Below are positions 28,845 through 37,960 of a stretch of 64,000 nt of DNA, piece after piece. Numbering within the stretch: position 1 is the first letter of the stretch; the number at the start of each line of letters is the position of its first letter. The stretch covers positions 1,378,501 to 1,442,500 of the forward strand of contig CP119318.1 of the NCBI GenBank assembly GCA_029203105.1. The letters run 5' to 3'. Position numbers and translations under genes: made by a program. The notes under the pieces are model-generated. The model made no database searches. It saw only the letters and a list, made by a program, of their open reading frames with translations, and had not been told where the DNA came from. This DNA is from Candidatus Kaistia colombiensis. Lineage in GTDB: Bacteria; Pseudomonadota; Alphaproteobacteria; Rhizobiales; Kaistiaceae.

Positions 28845-29300
28845 TCAGCGCGCGTCGGGCGGGATGACGCCCTTCTTCAGGATGAAGCAGCCATAGAAGC
28901 GGCGCTCGCCGGTCTGGATGACGCAATAGGCGTTCTTGGCCCGCTCGTAGAACTCGAATCGCTCGACCGAGCCCATCGGCCAGGAACGGCCTTCGGCGGC
29001 GTCGATCTCTGCCTGCACTTCGTTCTGCACGTCGGGCAGCTGGTCGGGGCTGCCGACGATTTCCATCCGGAGCGCCGGCTGGTCGACGAAGCTGTCGAGC
29101 GGCAGCACGGAGAGGATGGCGCGGGCGGCTTCCGCCGCCGACACATTGTCGATGCGCAGCAATTCGCCCAGCACGGTCTCGCGGGCCACGGCATCGGCGG
29201 GGAAGTTGGTGTCGCAGATGACGAGGTCGTCGCCATGTCCCATCGCCCTCAGGGCATACAGCACGTCCGCGTTCAGAAGCGGGTCGATCGATTTCAGCAT
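28845..29300 (-). CDS. fucU: RbsD/FucU-family sugar mutarotase
   Basis: The 151-residue protein starts MLKSIDPLLNADVLYALRAMGHGDDLVICDTNFPA, closely matching FucU. The MGHGD histidine/aspartate and the C-terminal RFYGCFILKKGVIPP are conserved. The enzyme interconverts alpha and beta anomers of fucose or ribose. Adjacent ribokinase and importer genes indicate that it prepares imported sugar for phosphorylation. FucU is favoured over RbsD because of length and the N-terminal motif. Confidence 0.85.
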   Translation of the reverse strand: MLKSIDPLLNADVLYALRAMGHGDDLVICDTNFPADAVARETVLGELLRIDNVSAAEAARAILSVLPLDSFVDQPALRMEIVGSPDQLPDVQNEVQAEIDAAEGRSWPMGSVERFEFYERAKNAYCVIQTGERRFYGCFILKKGVIPPDAR

Positions 29301-29557
29301 GAAGTCCCTCCGTTGCTCGGCCGTCCGCTTATGCGGATCTTGGCGCGGCCGGCTTGCCGGCTATCCGGCCAGTCTAGCGTGACATGCACGGCGGCGGAAA
29401 TGGGGAGGGTGGCGTTTGTGGCCCGACATTGGGTGCGGAAACACAAAAAGATTCGCGGTTTTTGCCGCGCCGAAGCACGTTCGAGCGCCGGGGGCGAAGC
29501 GGTCCACAAAGGAGCGCCCGACGCGCTGGGCCGAGGTGCTCGGCGCGTCGGATCGGC

Positions 29558-30355
29558 TCAGTCGCCGGCCAGCCGCTGCCACTGCGACGAGGCGAGCTTC
29601 TGCGAAATCTCCGTCGTCGCCTCCTGCAGCCGGGCGATCAGGCGCTGGCGGATCTCCGGCGTCACGCGCCGCTCGGGCGCCGAGATGCTGATCGCCGCCA
29701 CCGGATAGCCAGCCTCGTCGAGAATGGCGACGCCCATGCACATGGTGCCTTCCTCGTTCTCGCCGATCTCGATGGCGACACCGGTCTCCGCCGCCTCGAG
29801 GAGCTGCTTTTCGATCGTCTTCAGTTGCGTGATCGTGCGCAGCGTGCGTTGCGGCAGCGCGTCGGAGAGCAACTGTGTCCGCTCGTCGAGCGGCAATTGC
29901 GCCAGGATCGCCTTGCCGAGCGCCGTCGAATGAACCGGATCGCGGCTGCCGATCCGCGCCTGCATGCGCAGCGCGCGAGTCGATTCGATGATGTCGATAT
30001 AGACGACGTGGTTGTCGGCCAGCACCGCGAGATTGGTTGTTTCGTTGAACTCGCGGTTGATCTCGGTCAGCGCCGGCAGCGCGCATTCACGCAGCCGCTG
30101 GATGCTCTTGTCGGCAGTAGCCAACGCGCGAAACCTTATTCCGACGCTGTAGCGGTCGCGATTGGCATCATAGGTGAGAAAGCCGGCGGCGCTCAGCGTG
30201 CGCAGGTAGCGGAAGACGCTGGTCTTCGGCAGGCCGAGTTCGCTCGCGATGGTCGTCAGCGAGGCCGGATGGCCCTTCTGCGCGATGGCGTCGAGAACCT
30301 TGAGGGCTTTCAGGACGGGACCGACAATGTAGCGGTCGTCCGTTTCCGTGCTCAT
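29558..30355 (-). CDS. IclR-family transcriptional regulator
   Basis: The 265-residue protein has an N-terminal winged helix (LTTIASELGLPKTSVFRYLRTLSAAG, about residues 35-60) and a C-terminal IclR effector domain (STALGKAILAQLPLDE, GVAIEIGENEEGTMCMGVAI). It is divergent from the aminotransferase operon and lies upstream of the mutarotase/ribokinase genes on the same strand. It could control either unit. Repeated GAAAC/CGTTT half-sites in the divergent gap favour the aminotransferase operon and autoregulation. Confidence 0.88.
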   Translation of the reverse strand: MSTETDDRYIVGPVLKALKVLDAIAQKGHPASLTTIASELGLPKTSVFRYLRTLSAAGFLTYDANRDRYSVGIRFRALATADKSIQRLRECALPALTEINREFNETTNLAVLADNHVVYIDIIESTRALRMQARIGSRDPVHSTALGKAILAQLPLDERTQLLSDALPQRTLRTITQLKTIEKQLLEAAETGVAIEIGENEEGTMCMGVAILDEAGYPVAAISISAPERRVTPEIRQRLIARLQEATTEISQKLASSQWQRLAGD

Positions 30356-30411
30356 GGCCTGCGCCTCCGTCCCAGCTTCAGTCGCCCGGAAACTAGCTTT
30401 TTTCCGTCACG

Positions 30412-30439
30412 CGAAACAAGCGCTCGTTTACATGAAACG
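30412..30439. promoter_or_regulatory. candidate IclR operator
   Basis: Three half-sites lie in 28 bases between the divergent genes: CGAAAC at 30412-30417, CGTTT at 30425-30429 and AAACG at 30435-30439. The last two form CGTTT-N5-AAACG. IclR-type regulators often bind GAAAC/GTTTC palindromes. Position and symmetry support this, but it is untested. Confidence 0.45.
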
Positions 30440-30483
30440 GGCCTTCTGGCTTGGTGCTGCGATACCAAGCAGAGGAGCTAGCC

Positions 30484-31845
<1,362 letters not shown>

Positions 31846-31854
31846 GCGGCTGGA

Positions 31855-31886
31855 CGCGTTTCGAAAATTCCACCAGGCGAAACGCG
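31855..31886 (+). other. intercistronic hairpin
   Basis: A perfect 9-bp stem (CGCGTTTCG / CGAAACGCG) with a 14-base loop lies 9 bases after the aminotransferase stop. There is no T-run. The next gene begins over 200 bases later, so this may end or stabilise the aminotransferase message. Confidence 0.5.
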
Positions 31887-32097
31887 GCACACTTGCTTTG
31901 CGTCCGTCTGCAAGGGACGCTGTGTTCCATAGGATAGAATCCGCAAGGGGAGGTGCCGGATCCAACCGGCCTCCCGTCGCGGAATGACAGTGTCCTCCCG
32001 GGCAGGCGGAGTGCAATTCGCCGCCCGGTCTCGTTCCATCGTGGTGCGGCCGGGAAAATCCTTGGATTGGTGGCGCCACTTCAAAGAGGGGAAGTAT

Positions 32098-32943
32098 ATG
32101 CGTTCTTCTGCATGGAAGGTCGTCGCTGGGTTGGGCGCCGTTTCTGTGGCCCTGGTCTTCACCCAGGCGGCCCAGGCCGCCGGCAAGCTCCAGGAAGTCC
32201 TGAGCCGCGGCAAGCTGGTGGTCGGCACCGGCAGCACCAATCCGCCCTGGCATTTCCGCGATGAATCGGGCGAGCTGGTCGGCTTCGACATCGACGTCGC
32301 CAAGATGATCGCCAAGGGTCTGTTCGACGACGACACCAAGATCGAGTTCGTCAACCAGGCGTCCGACGCCCGCATCCCGAACATCGTCACCGACAAGGTC
32401 GACATCGCCTGCCAGTTCATCACCGTGACGGCGGCTCGCGCCCAGCAGGTTGCCTTCACCGTCCCCTATTATCGCGAAGGCGTCAGCCTGATGATGGTGG
32501 CTGGCGGCAAGTACCCCGATTTTGCCGCGCTGAAGGCGGCCGGCGGCGATGTGACCGTCTCGGTGCTGCAGAACGTGTTCGCCGAGGGCATGGTCAAGGC
32601 GGCATTGCCGGACGCCAAGGTCGACCAGTTCGAGAGCGTCGACCTGATGTACCAGGCGCTGAATTCCGGCCGCGCCGATGCAGCCGCCACCGATAACTCG
32701 TCACTGCGCTACTACATGAAGCAGAACGAGGGCCGCTACGTGGATTCGGGCTTCAGCTGGAACCCGCAGACCTATGCCTGTATCGTCAAGCAGGGCGACC
32801 CGGATTGGCTCAACTTCGTCAATGTCGCGCTGCGCGAGTCGATGATGGGTACGACCTTCCCGACCTACAAGGCGGCTTACGAGCGTTGGTTCGGCGAAAC
32901 GCCGTCCGACCCGCAGATCGGTTTCCCGGCTGAATTCCGCTAA
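32098..32943 (+). CDS. polar amino-acid ABC importer, solute-binding protein
   Basis: This 281-residue family 3 binding protein starts at MRSSAWKVVAG with AGAGGGGA upstream. The signal peptide (hydrophobic GLGAVSVALVF, cleavage near AQA-AG) sends it to the periplasm. The ligand-binding domain begins VLSRGKLVVGTGSTNPPWHFRDESGELVGFDID, which is the family hallmark. Two permeases and an ATPase follow, making a complete importer for an amino acid or a related amine or keto compound. Confidence 0.9.
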   Translation: MRSSAWKVVAGLGAVSVALVFTQAAQAAGKLQEVLSRGKLVVGTGSTNPPWHFRDESGELVGFDIDVAKMIAKGLFDDDTKIEFVNQASDARIPNIVTDKVDIACQFITVTAARAQQVAFTVPYYREGVSLMMVAGGKYPDFAALKAAGGDVTVSVLQNVFAEGMVKAALPDAKVDQFESVDLMYQALNSGRADAAATDNSSLRYYMKQNEGRYVDSGFSWNPQTYACIVKQGDPDWLNFVNVALRESMMGTTFPTYKAAYERWFGETPSDPQIGFPAEFR

Positions 32944-32961
32944 GCCCGGATCGTTCACGTC

Positions 32962-33621
32962 GTGAACTACACGCTGCACTTCGGTGCCGTCTGGGCGAGC
33001 TTCGACCATCTTTTGTCGGGGCTCGCCATCGGACTGGCTCTTGCCGTCGCCGCCGTGGCGGTCGGCACCGTCATCGGACTGCTGTCGGCCTTTGCCAGCG
33101 TGTCCAGATCGCGCCTGCTGCGCGGGATCAGCGGGACCTATGTCCTGCTGATCCGCAACATTCCGCTGCTGGTGCTGGTGCTGCTGGTCTATTTCGCGCT
33201 GCCAGCGACCGGCATCCGGCTCGACAAGTATGAGAGCTTCATCGGCTCGCTGGCGCTCTATGCCGGCGCCTATTTGACCGAGGTGTTTCGCGCCGGTCTG
33301 CTCTCCGTGCCGAAGGGGATCGTCGAGGCCGGGCGGGCGATCGGCCTGACGCGGATGCAGACCAACATTTCCGTCGTCATGCCGGTGATGCTGCGCAATT
33401 CGCTGCCGTCGTTGGGCAATACCTTCATCGGCATGTTCAAGGACAGTTCGATCGCGGCCGCCATCGCCATTCCCGAGCTGACTTTCGAAGCCCGAAAGAT
33501 CAACGTCGATACGTTCCGCGTGGTCGAGACATGGACGGTCGCGAGCGGCCTCTATATCGCCGCCTGCTTCACGATCGCCGCCCTGCTGCGGATGCTCGAG
33601 CGCCGATTCCCCAAATTCTGA
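32962..33621 (+). CDS. amino-acid ABC importer permease (HisM/GlnP type), first
   Basis: The 219-residue permease begins at GTG 32962. It has the family motif YVLLIRNIPLLVLVLLVYF and the EAA loop EAGRAIGLTRMQTNISVVMP. It forms the membrane channel with the next gene, 18 bases downstream. Confidence 0.9.
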   Translation: MNYTLHFGAVWASFDHLLSGLAIGLALAVAAVAVGTVIGLLSAFASVSRSRLLRGISGTYVLLIRNIPLLVLVLLVYFALPATGIRLDKYESFIGSLALYAGAYLTEVFRAGLLSVPKGIVEAGRAIGLTRMQTNISVVMPVMLRNSLPSLGNTFIGMFKDSSIAAAIAIPELTFEARKINVDTFRVVETWTVASGLYIAACFTIAALLRMLERRFPKF

Positions 33622-33639
33622 TCGGGTCAAACCAATCCA

Positions 33640-34296
33640 ATGGACGCTTTTCTCGCCCAGCTCTGGATCGCCCGATGGCCGCTCTTCGATGGCTTCCTGA
33701 TGACATTAGGCATTTCGGTCGGGGCGATCGTGTTCGGCACGATCCTCGGCTGCATCGTCGGCATCCAGCTCGTCTTCGCGCCGCTTTGGCTTCGGTTCCC
33801 GTTCCGTATCTATGTTGATCTGATGCGGGGCACGCCACTGCTCGTCCTCATCCTCGCCGCCTTCTACGTCCCGGCCGTGCTGGGGTTGTCGCTGTCGGCG
33901 GCGCAGGCGGGCACGCTGGCGCTCGGCCTCTTCGCCGGCGCCCATATCGGCGAACTGGTGCGCGGTTCGCTGCAGGCGATCCCGCCCGGCCAGATCGAGG
34001 CGGGCCGTTCCATCGGTCTCACTTTCCCGCAGATCCTCGCCAACGTCTTGTTGCCGCAGGCGCTTCGCACCTCGCTGCCGCCCTGGATCAACACCGGCGT
34101 CGAACTGATCAAGGGCTCCAGCCTGCTCTCGATGATCGGCGTCGGCGAATTGCTCCTGAAGACGCAGGAAGTGATCGGCCGCAATTTCATGACCATTCAA
34201 TTCTACGTCTTCGCCGGCATTCTCTACCTGGTCGTCAATATCGCCCTGGACATGCTCGGCAAGTCGATGGAACGCCGCCTCGGAGCCCGCCTATGA
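33640..34296 (+). CDS. amino-acid ABC importer permease (HisM/GlnP type), second
   Basis: The 218-residue permease carries YVDLMRGTPLLVLILAAFY and the EAA loop EAGRSIGLTFPQILANVLLPQ. Its stop overlaps the ATPase start by four bases (ATGA), showing translational coupling within the operon. Confidence 0.9.
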   Translation: MDAFLAQLWIARWPLFDGFLMTLGISVGAIVFGTILGCIVGIQLVFAPLWLRFPFRIYVDLMRGTPLLVLILAAFYVPAVLGLSLSAAQAGTLALGLFAGAHIGELVRGSLQAIPPGQIEAGRSIGLTFPQILANVLLPQALRTSLPPWINTGVELIKGSSLLSMIGVGELLLKTQEVIGRNFMTIQFYVFAGILYLVVNIALDMLGKSMERRLGARL

Positions 34297-35075
34297 CCAA
34301 GCCAGACACCGCGCGCCCGCTGCTCGACATCCGGGGCCTCAAGAAGAACTTCGGCGCCGTCGAGATCCTGAAGGGCGTCGATCTTAGCCTGCGGCCGAAG
34401 GACGTCGTCTCGATCATCGGCTCCAGCGGCTCCGGCAAGACGACGCTGCTGCGTTGCGTCAACCTGCTGGAGGAGTTCCAGGGCGGCGACATCATCCTCG
34501 ACGGCGAGACGATCGGCTACAAGACGGTTGGCGGCAAGCGCGTCCGGCTGCGCGACGCCGACCTGTCGCGCCAGCGCGCCATGACCGGCATGGTGTTCCA
34601 GAGCTTCAACCTGTTTCCGCACCTGACCGCCGCCGGCAATGTCATGCTCGGCCTGCGCAAGGTGAAGAAGCTCGGCAAGGACGAGGCCTTCGCCATCGCG
34701 GAAAAATGGCTGTCCCGCGTCGGCCTCGGCGCCCGGCTCGACCACTACCCGAGCCAGCTTTCCGGCGGCCAGCAGCAACGCGTCGCGATTGCCCGCGCGC
34801 TCGCCATGAACCCGAAGCTGGTGCTGCTCGACGAAGTGACCTCAGCGCTTGATCCCGAGCTGGTGCAGGAAGTGCTGACCACCATCAAGGGCATCGTCGA
34901 CGATGGCGCGACGCTGCTGATCGTCACGCATGAAATGCGCTTCGCCCGCGAAGTGTCGAGCCGCATCGTCTTCATGGAGCAGGGCCGGATCGCCGAAGAG
35001 GGCACACCGGAGGAGATTTTTGGCGAGGGCCGCAGCCAGCGCCTGAACGAGTTCTTGAAAAGCTCGCGCCACTGA
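34293..35075 (+). CDS. amino-acid ABC importer ATPase
   Basis: The 260-residue ATPase has Walker A IIGSSGSGKTTLLR, Q-loop MVFQSFNLFPH, signature LSGGQQQRVAIARAL and Walker B LVLLDEVTSALDPE followed by the switch THEM. It is a GlnQ/HisP-type subunit powering the two preceding permeases. A likely terminator follows at 35112. Confidence 0.95.
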   Translation: MTKPDTARPLLDIRGLKKNFGAVEILKGVDLSLRPKDVVSIIGSSGSGKTTLLRCVNLLEEFQGGDIILDGETIGYKTVGGKRVRLRDADLSRQRAMTGMVFQSFNLFPHLTAAGNVMLGLRKVKKLGKDEAFAIAEKWLSRVGLGARLDHYPSQLSGGQQQRVAIARALAMNPKLVLLDEVTSALDPELVQEVLTTIKGIVDDGATLLIVTHEMRFAREVSSRIVFMEQGRIAEEGTPEEIFGEGRSQRLNEFLKSSRH

Positions 35076-35111
35076 ACCGTCGAGGCGAGATCCGGCCCGT
35101 CGGTACGACCA

Positions 35112-35143
35112 AGGCGGAGGTCGGCAGCGGCGTCCGCTTTTTT
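35112..35143 (+). terminator. probable intrinsic terminator after the importer operon
   Basis: GGCGGA (35113-35118) pairs with TCCGCT (from 35133, one wobble) and is followed directly by a run of six to seven T residues. The stem is short, but the T-run and position after the ATPase gene support termination. Confidence 0.5.
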
Positions 35144-35260
35144 CATGAGGAACCGCAAGGTGCTGACCCCGACAGGGTGTCAGGGCGCGAGCGTCATGCT
35201 AGGCCTTTGCCAGGGTGTCGCCGGTCGATGCCGGCGTGATGGATTTGGACGGAGATCGAG

Positions 35261-36127
35261 ATGACGAAGGTAGCGTTCCTGGGCCTCGGCGTGATGGGCT
35301 ATCCGATGGCGCGGCACCTGCAGGCGAAGGGTCACGAGGTGACCGTCTACAACCGCAACGCCGCCAAGTCCGCCAAATGGGTCTCCGAGTTCGGCGGCCG
35401 CGCCACGGCGACGCCGAAGGAAGCGGCCGAGGGCCAGGACATCGTGTTTGCCTGCGTCGGCAATGACGACGATCTGCGCGCCGTCACCATCGGGCCGGAT
35501 GGTGCCTTCGCCGGCCTCGCCGCGGGCACCGTCTTCGTCGATCACACCACGGCCTCGGCCGAGGTGGCGCGCGAGCTGCACGCCGAAGCCGAGAAGCGCG
35601 GTTTCGCCTTTATCGACGCGCCGGTTTCGGGTGGCCAGGCGGGTGCCGAGAACGGCGTGCTGACGGTGATGTGCGGCGGCGACGCCGAGCCGTTCGCGCG
35701 CGTCGAGCCGGTCATCGACAGCTATGCCCGCGCCTGCAAGCTGCTGGGCCCGGTCGGCTCCGGCCAGCTTGCCAAGATGATGAACCAGATCTGCATCGCC
35801 GGCATCGTGCAGGGCTTGGCCGAGGCGCTGCATTTCGGCAAGCGCGCCGGCCTCGACGTCGAGGCGGTGGTCGAGGTGATCTCGAAGGGCGCGGCGCAGT
35901 CCTGGCAGATGGAGAACCGCTTCAAGTCGATGAATGCCGGCCAGTTCGAATTCGGCTTCGCCGTCGACTGGATGCGCAAGGATCTTGGCATCTGCCTCGA
36001 CGAGGCGCGCAACAACGGCGCGAAGCTGCCGCTGACGGCGCTGGTCGACCAGTTCTACGGCGACGTCCAGGCCATGGGCGGCAATCGCTGGGACACGTCC
36101 AGCCTGATCGCCCGGCTGGAGAAATAG
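35261..36127 (+). CDS. 3-hydroxyisobutyrate-dehydrogenase-like oxidoreductase
   Basis: This 288-residue NAD(P)-dependent beta-hydroxyacid dehydrogenase has N-terminal Rossmann FLGLGVMGYPMARHL, the substrate motif DAPVSGGQAGAENGVLTVM and the catalytic lysine in GSGQLAKMMNQI near residue 170. It oxidises or reduces a small hydroxy acid or semialdehyde. It lies 185 bases after the importer ATPase, past a probable terminator, so it may have its own promoter. A step after the aminotransferase is an attractive but unproven role. Confidence 0.88.
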   Translation: MTKVAFLGLGVMGYPMARHLQAKGHEVTVYNRNAAKSAKWVSEFGGRATATPKEAAEGQDIVFACVGNDDDLRAVTIGPDGAFAGLAAGTVFVDHTTASAEVARELHAEAEKRGFAFIDAPVSGGQAGAENGVLTVMCGGDAEPFARVEPVIDSYARACKLLGPVGSGQLAKMMNQICIAGIVQGLAEALHFGKRAGLDVEAVVEVISKGAAQSWQMENRFKSMNAGQFEFGFAVDWMRKDLGICLDEARNNGAKLPLTALVDQFYGDVQAMGGNRWDTSSLIARLEK

Positions 36128-36188
36128 GCCAGACCGATGGCGGTGCGGTGTTGGCGGCGAGTGGCTTTGCGCTTCCAGTTCTACCGGC

Positions 36189-36290
36189 CGTCATTCCTGC
36201 GAAAGCAGGAATCCATCCATCCGTACCGCCGGGATTTCGCATGGCGAAAATCCGGCGGAATGGATCCCGGGTCTTCGCCCGGGATGACGG
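36189..36290. repeat. inverted repeat doublet, GTCATCCC family
   Basis: The left unit (CGTCATTCCTGCGAAAGCAGG...) is a small hairpin. The right unit (TGGATCCCGGGTCTTCGCCC..., ending GGGATGACGG) is its inverted relative. They enclose about 45 bases. The 5-base edges (CGTCA / TGACG) match, so the whole element can also fold as one long hairpin. Confidence 0.75.
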
Positions 36291-36350
36291 CGAGGGTGCG
36301 GGGGCGTGGTGGTGCCACACTCCCCGCTATGCGGTGGAAGAGGCCCACCC

Positions 36351-37775
36351 TCACACGCGTGCGTAAATATCCTCGATGCGGACGATGTCGTCTTCGCCGA
36401 GATAGGAGCCTGTCTGCACCTCGATCAGCTCGAGCGGGATCTTGCCGGGGTTGGAGACGCGGTGGATGGCGCCGAGCGGCAGGTAGATCGACTCGTTCTC
36501 GTTCACCGTCTTGACCGTGTCGTTCAGCGTCACCTCGGCCGTACCGCGCACGACGACCCAGTGTTCGGCGCGGTGATGGTGCTTCTGCAGCGACAGCTTG
36601 GCGCCGGGCTCGACGACGATCTTCTTCACATGGAAGCGGTCGCCCCGGCAGATCGTCTGGTAGGTGCCCCAGGGCCGGTGGATCTTGATGTGCTCGTTGG
36701 CCTCGTTGCGCTTTTCCGCCTTGAGGCTGGCGACAAGGTGCTTGACGTCCTGCGCGCGGTCGGACGGCATGATCAGGATCGCATCCTCGGAAGCGATGAC
36801 GGTCATGTTGTCGAGGCCGATGCCGGTGACCAGCGGGCCTTCCGAGTGGACGAATGCGTTCTGGCTGTCGATCAGCGCGACCGGGCCGGTGGTGACATTG
36901 CCGTGCTCGCCCGGCGTGCGGCTGTCGCGGACCGCGTCCCAGCTGCCGATGTCGGACCAGTTGAAGCGGCCCTCGATCACGGCGGCGCGGTCGGTGCGCT
37001 CCAGCACGGCATAGTCGATCGACTTCGCCGGCATCGCCACGAAGCTCTTCTCTTCCAGCCGGATGAAACCGATGTCCTCATGTGCGCCCTTGATGGTGGT
37101 CTCGGCGCCGGCGGCGATTTCGGGCTCGAATTTCGCGGCCTCCGCCAGCATCAGCGCCGCCGGGAAGATGAAATTGCCCGAATTCCAGAGATAGCCCTCG
37201 GCGACATAGCGCTCGGCCGTGTCGCGATCCGGCTTTTCGACGAAGGAGGTGACGGCGAAGGCGCCCGGCGTGCCGAGCGGCTTGCCCGGCTTGATGTAGC
37301 CATAGCTGGTGCGCGGCTCGGTCGGCGTGATGCCGAAGGTGACGATATGGCCTTCCTCGGCGGCGGCCGCCGCGTCGAGGCAGGCCTGCTGGAACAGGGC
37401 GACGTCGGGAACGAGATGGTCGGCGGCCAGCGCCAGCACCAGACAATCATCGCCATGGAGCTTTTGGGCATAGCGGGCGGCGACGATCAGCGCGGCGGCG
37501 GAATCGCGCCGCGCCGGTTCGAGGATGATGGTCGGGTTGATGCCGATCTCGGCCGCCTGGCGGCGGGCGAAGAAGCGGAAGGCATCGGCGGTGATGACGA
37601 TCGGATCGGTGCCGCCGGCGCTCTTCGGCGGCAGGCGCAGCAGCGTGTCCTGGTAGAAGGTTCGTTCGGAGCCGAGGGCGAGGAATTGCTTCGGCATGCT
37701 GTCGCGCGAGATCGGCCAGAGGCGTGTTCCCGATCCGCCCGCCAGGATAACCGGAACAATCTTCGAACCTGCCAT
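36351..37775 (-). CDS. manC: mannose-1-phosphate guanylyltransferase / mannose-6-phosphate isomerase
   Basis: This 474-residue bifunctional AlgA/ManC-type enzyme has N-terminal nucleotidyltransferase signature ILAGGSGTRLWPISRDSMPKQ and the C-terminal cupin isomerase domain with RPWGTYQTI and PGAKLSLQKHHHRAEHW. It supplies GDP-mannose for polysaccharides. It lies downstream of, and on the same strand as, the Wzc-like gene, indicating an exopolysaccharide function. The usual length of the family is about 470. Confidence 0.93.
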   Translation of the reverse strand: MAGSKIVPVILAGGSGTRLWPISRDSMPKQFLALGSERTFYQDTLLRLPPKSAGGTDPIVITADAFRFFARRQAAEIGINPTIILEPARRDSAAALIVAARYAQKLHGDDCLVLALAADHLVPDVALFQQACLDAAAAAEEGHIVTFGITPTEPRTSYGYIKPGKPLGTPGAFAVTSFVEKPDRDTAERYVAEGYLWNSGNFIFPAALMLAEAAKFEPEIAAGAETTIKGAHEDIGFIRLEEKSFVAMPAKSIDYAVLERTDRAAVIEGRFNWSDIGSWDAVRDSRTPGEHGNVTTGPVALIDSQNAFVHSEGPLVTGIGLDNMTVIASEDAILIMPSDRAQDVKHLVASLKAEKRNEANEHIKIHRPWGTYQTICRGDRFHVKKIVVEPGAKLSLQKHHHRAEHWVVVRGTAEVTLNDTVKTVNENESIYLPLGAIHRVSNPGKIPLELIEVQTGSYLGEDDIVRIEDIYARV

Positions 37776-37960
37776 AGTGATAGCCTCTCAAACGCTGCGC
37801 GCGCTTCATGCGCCTTTTGCCGGGGATGCCCCCTCGCTTTGCGGGGATGTTGCATGGCGGGGGTTACCAATTCAACGCGCCGGCCGCTCCGAAGTTCGGC
37901 TCAGGCCGATCGATTGGAATTATTCTTTCCAAATGGTTGCGAGTGCGGTTGAGGACGCGT

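Noticed and set aside
36189..36290. CRISPR-like appearance of repeated short sequences
   Set aside because: The repeats are inverted pairs at scattered intergenic sites, not direct repeats with regular spacers, and no cas genes are present.
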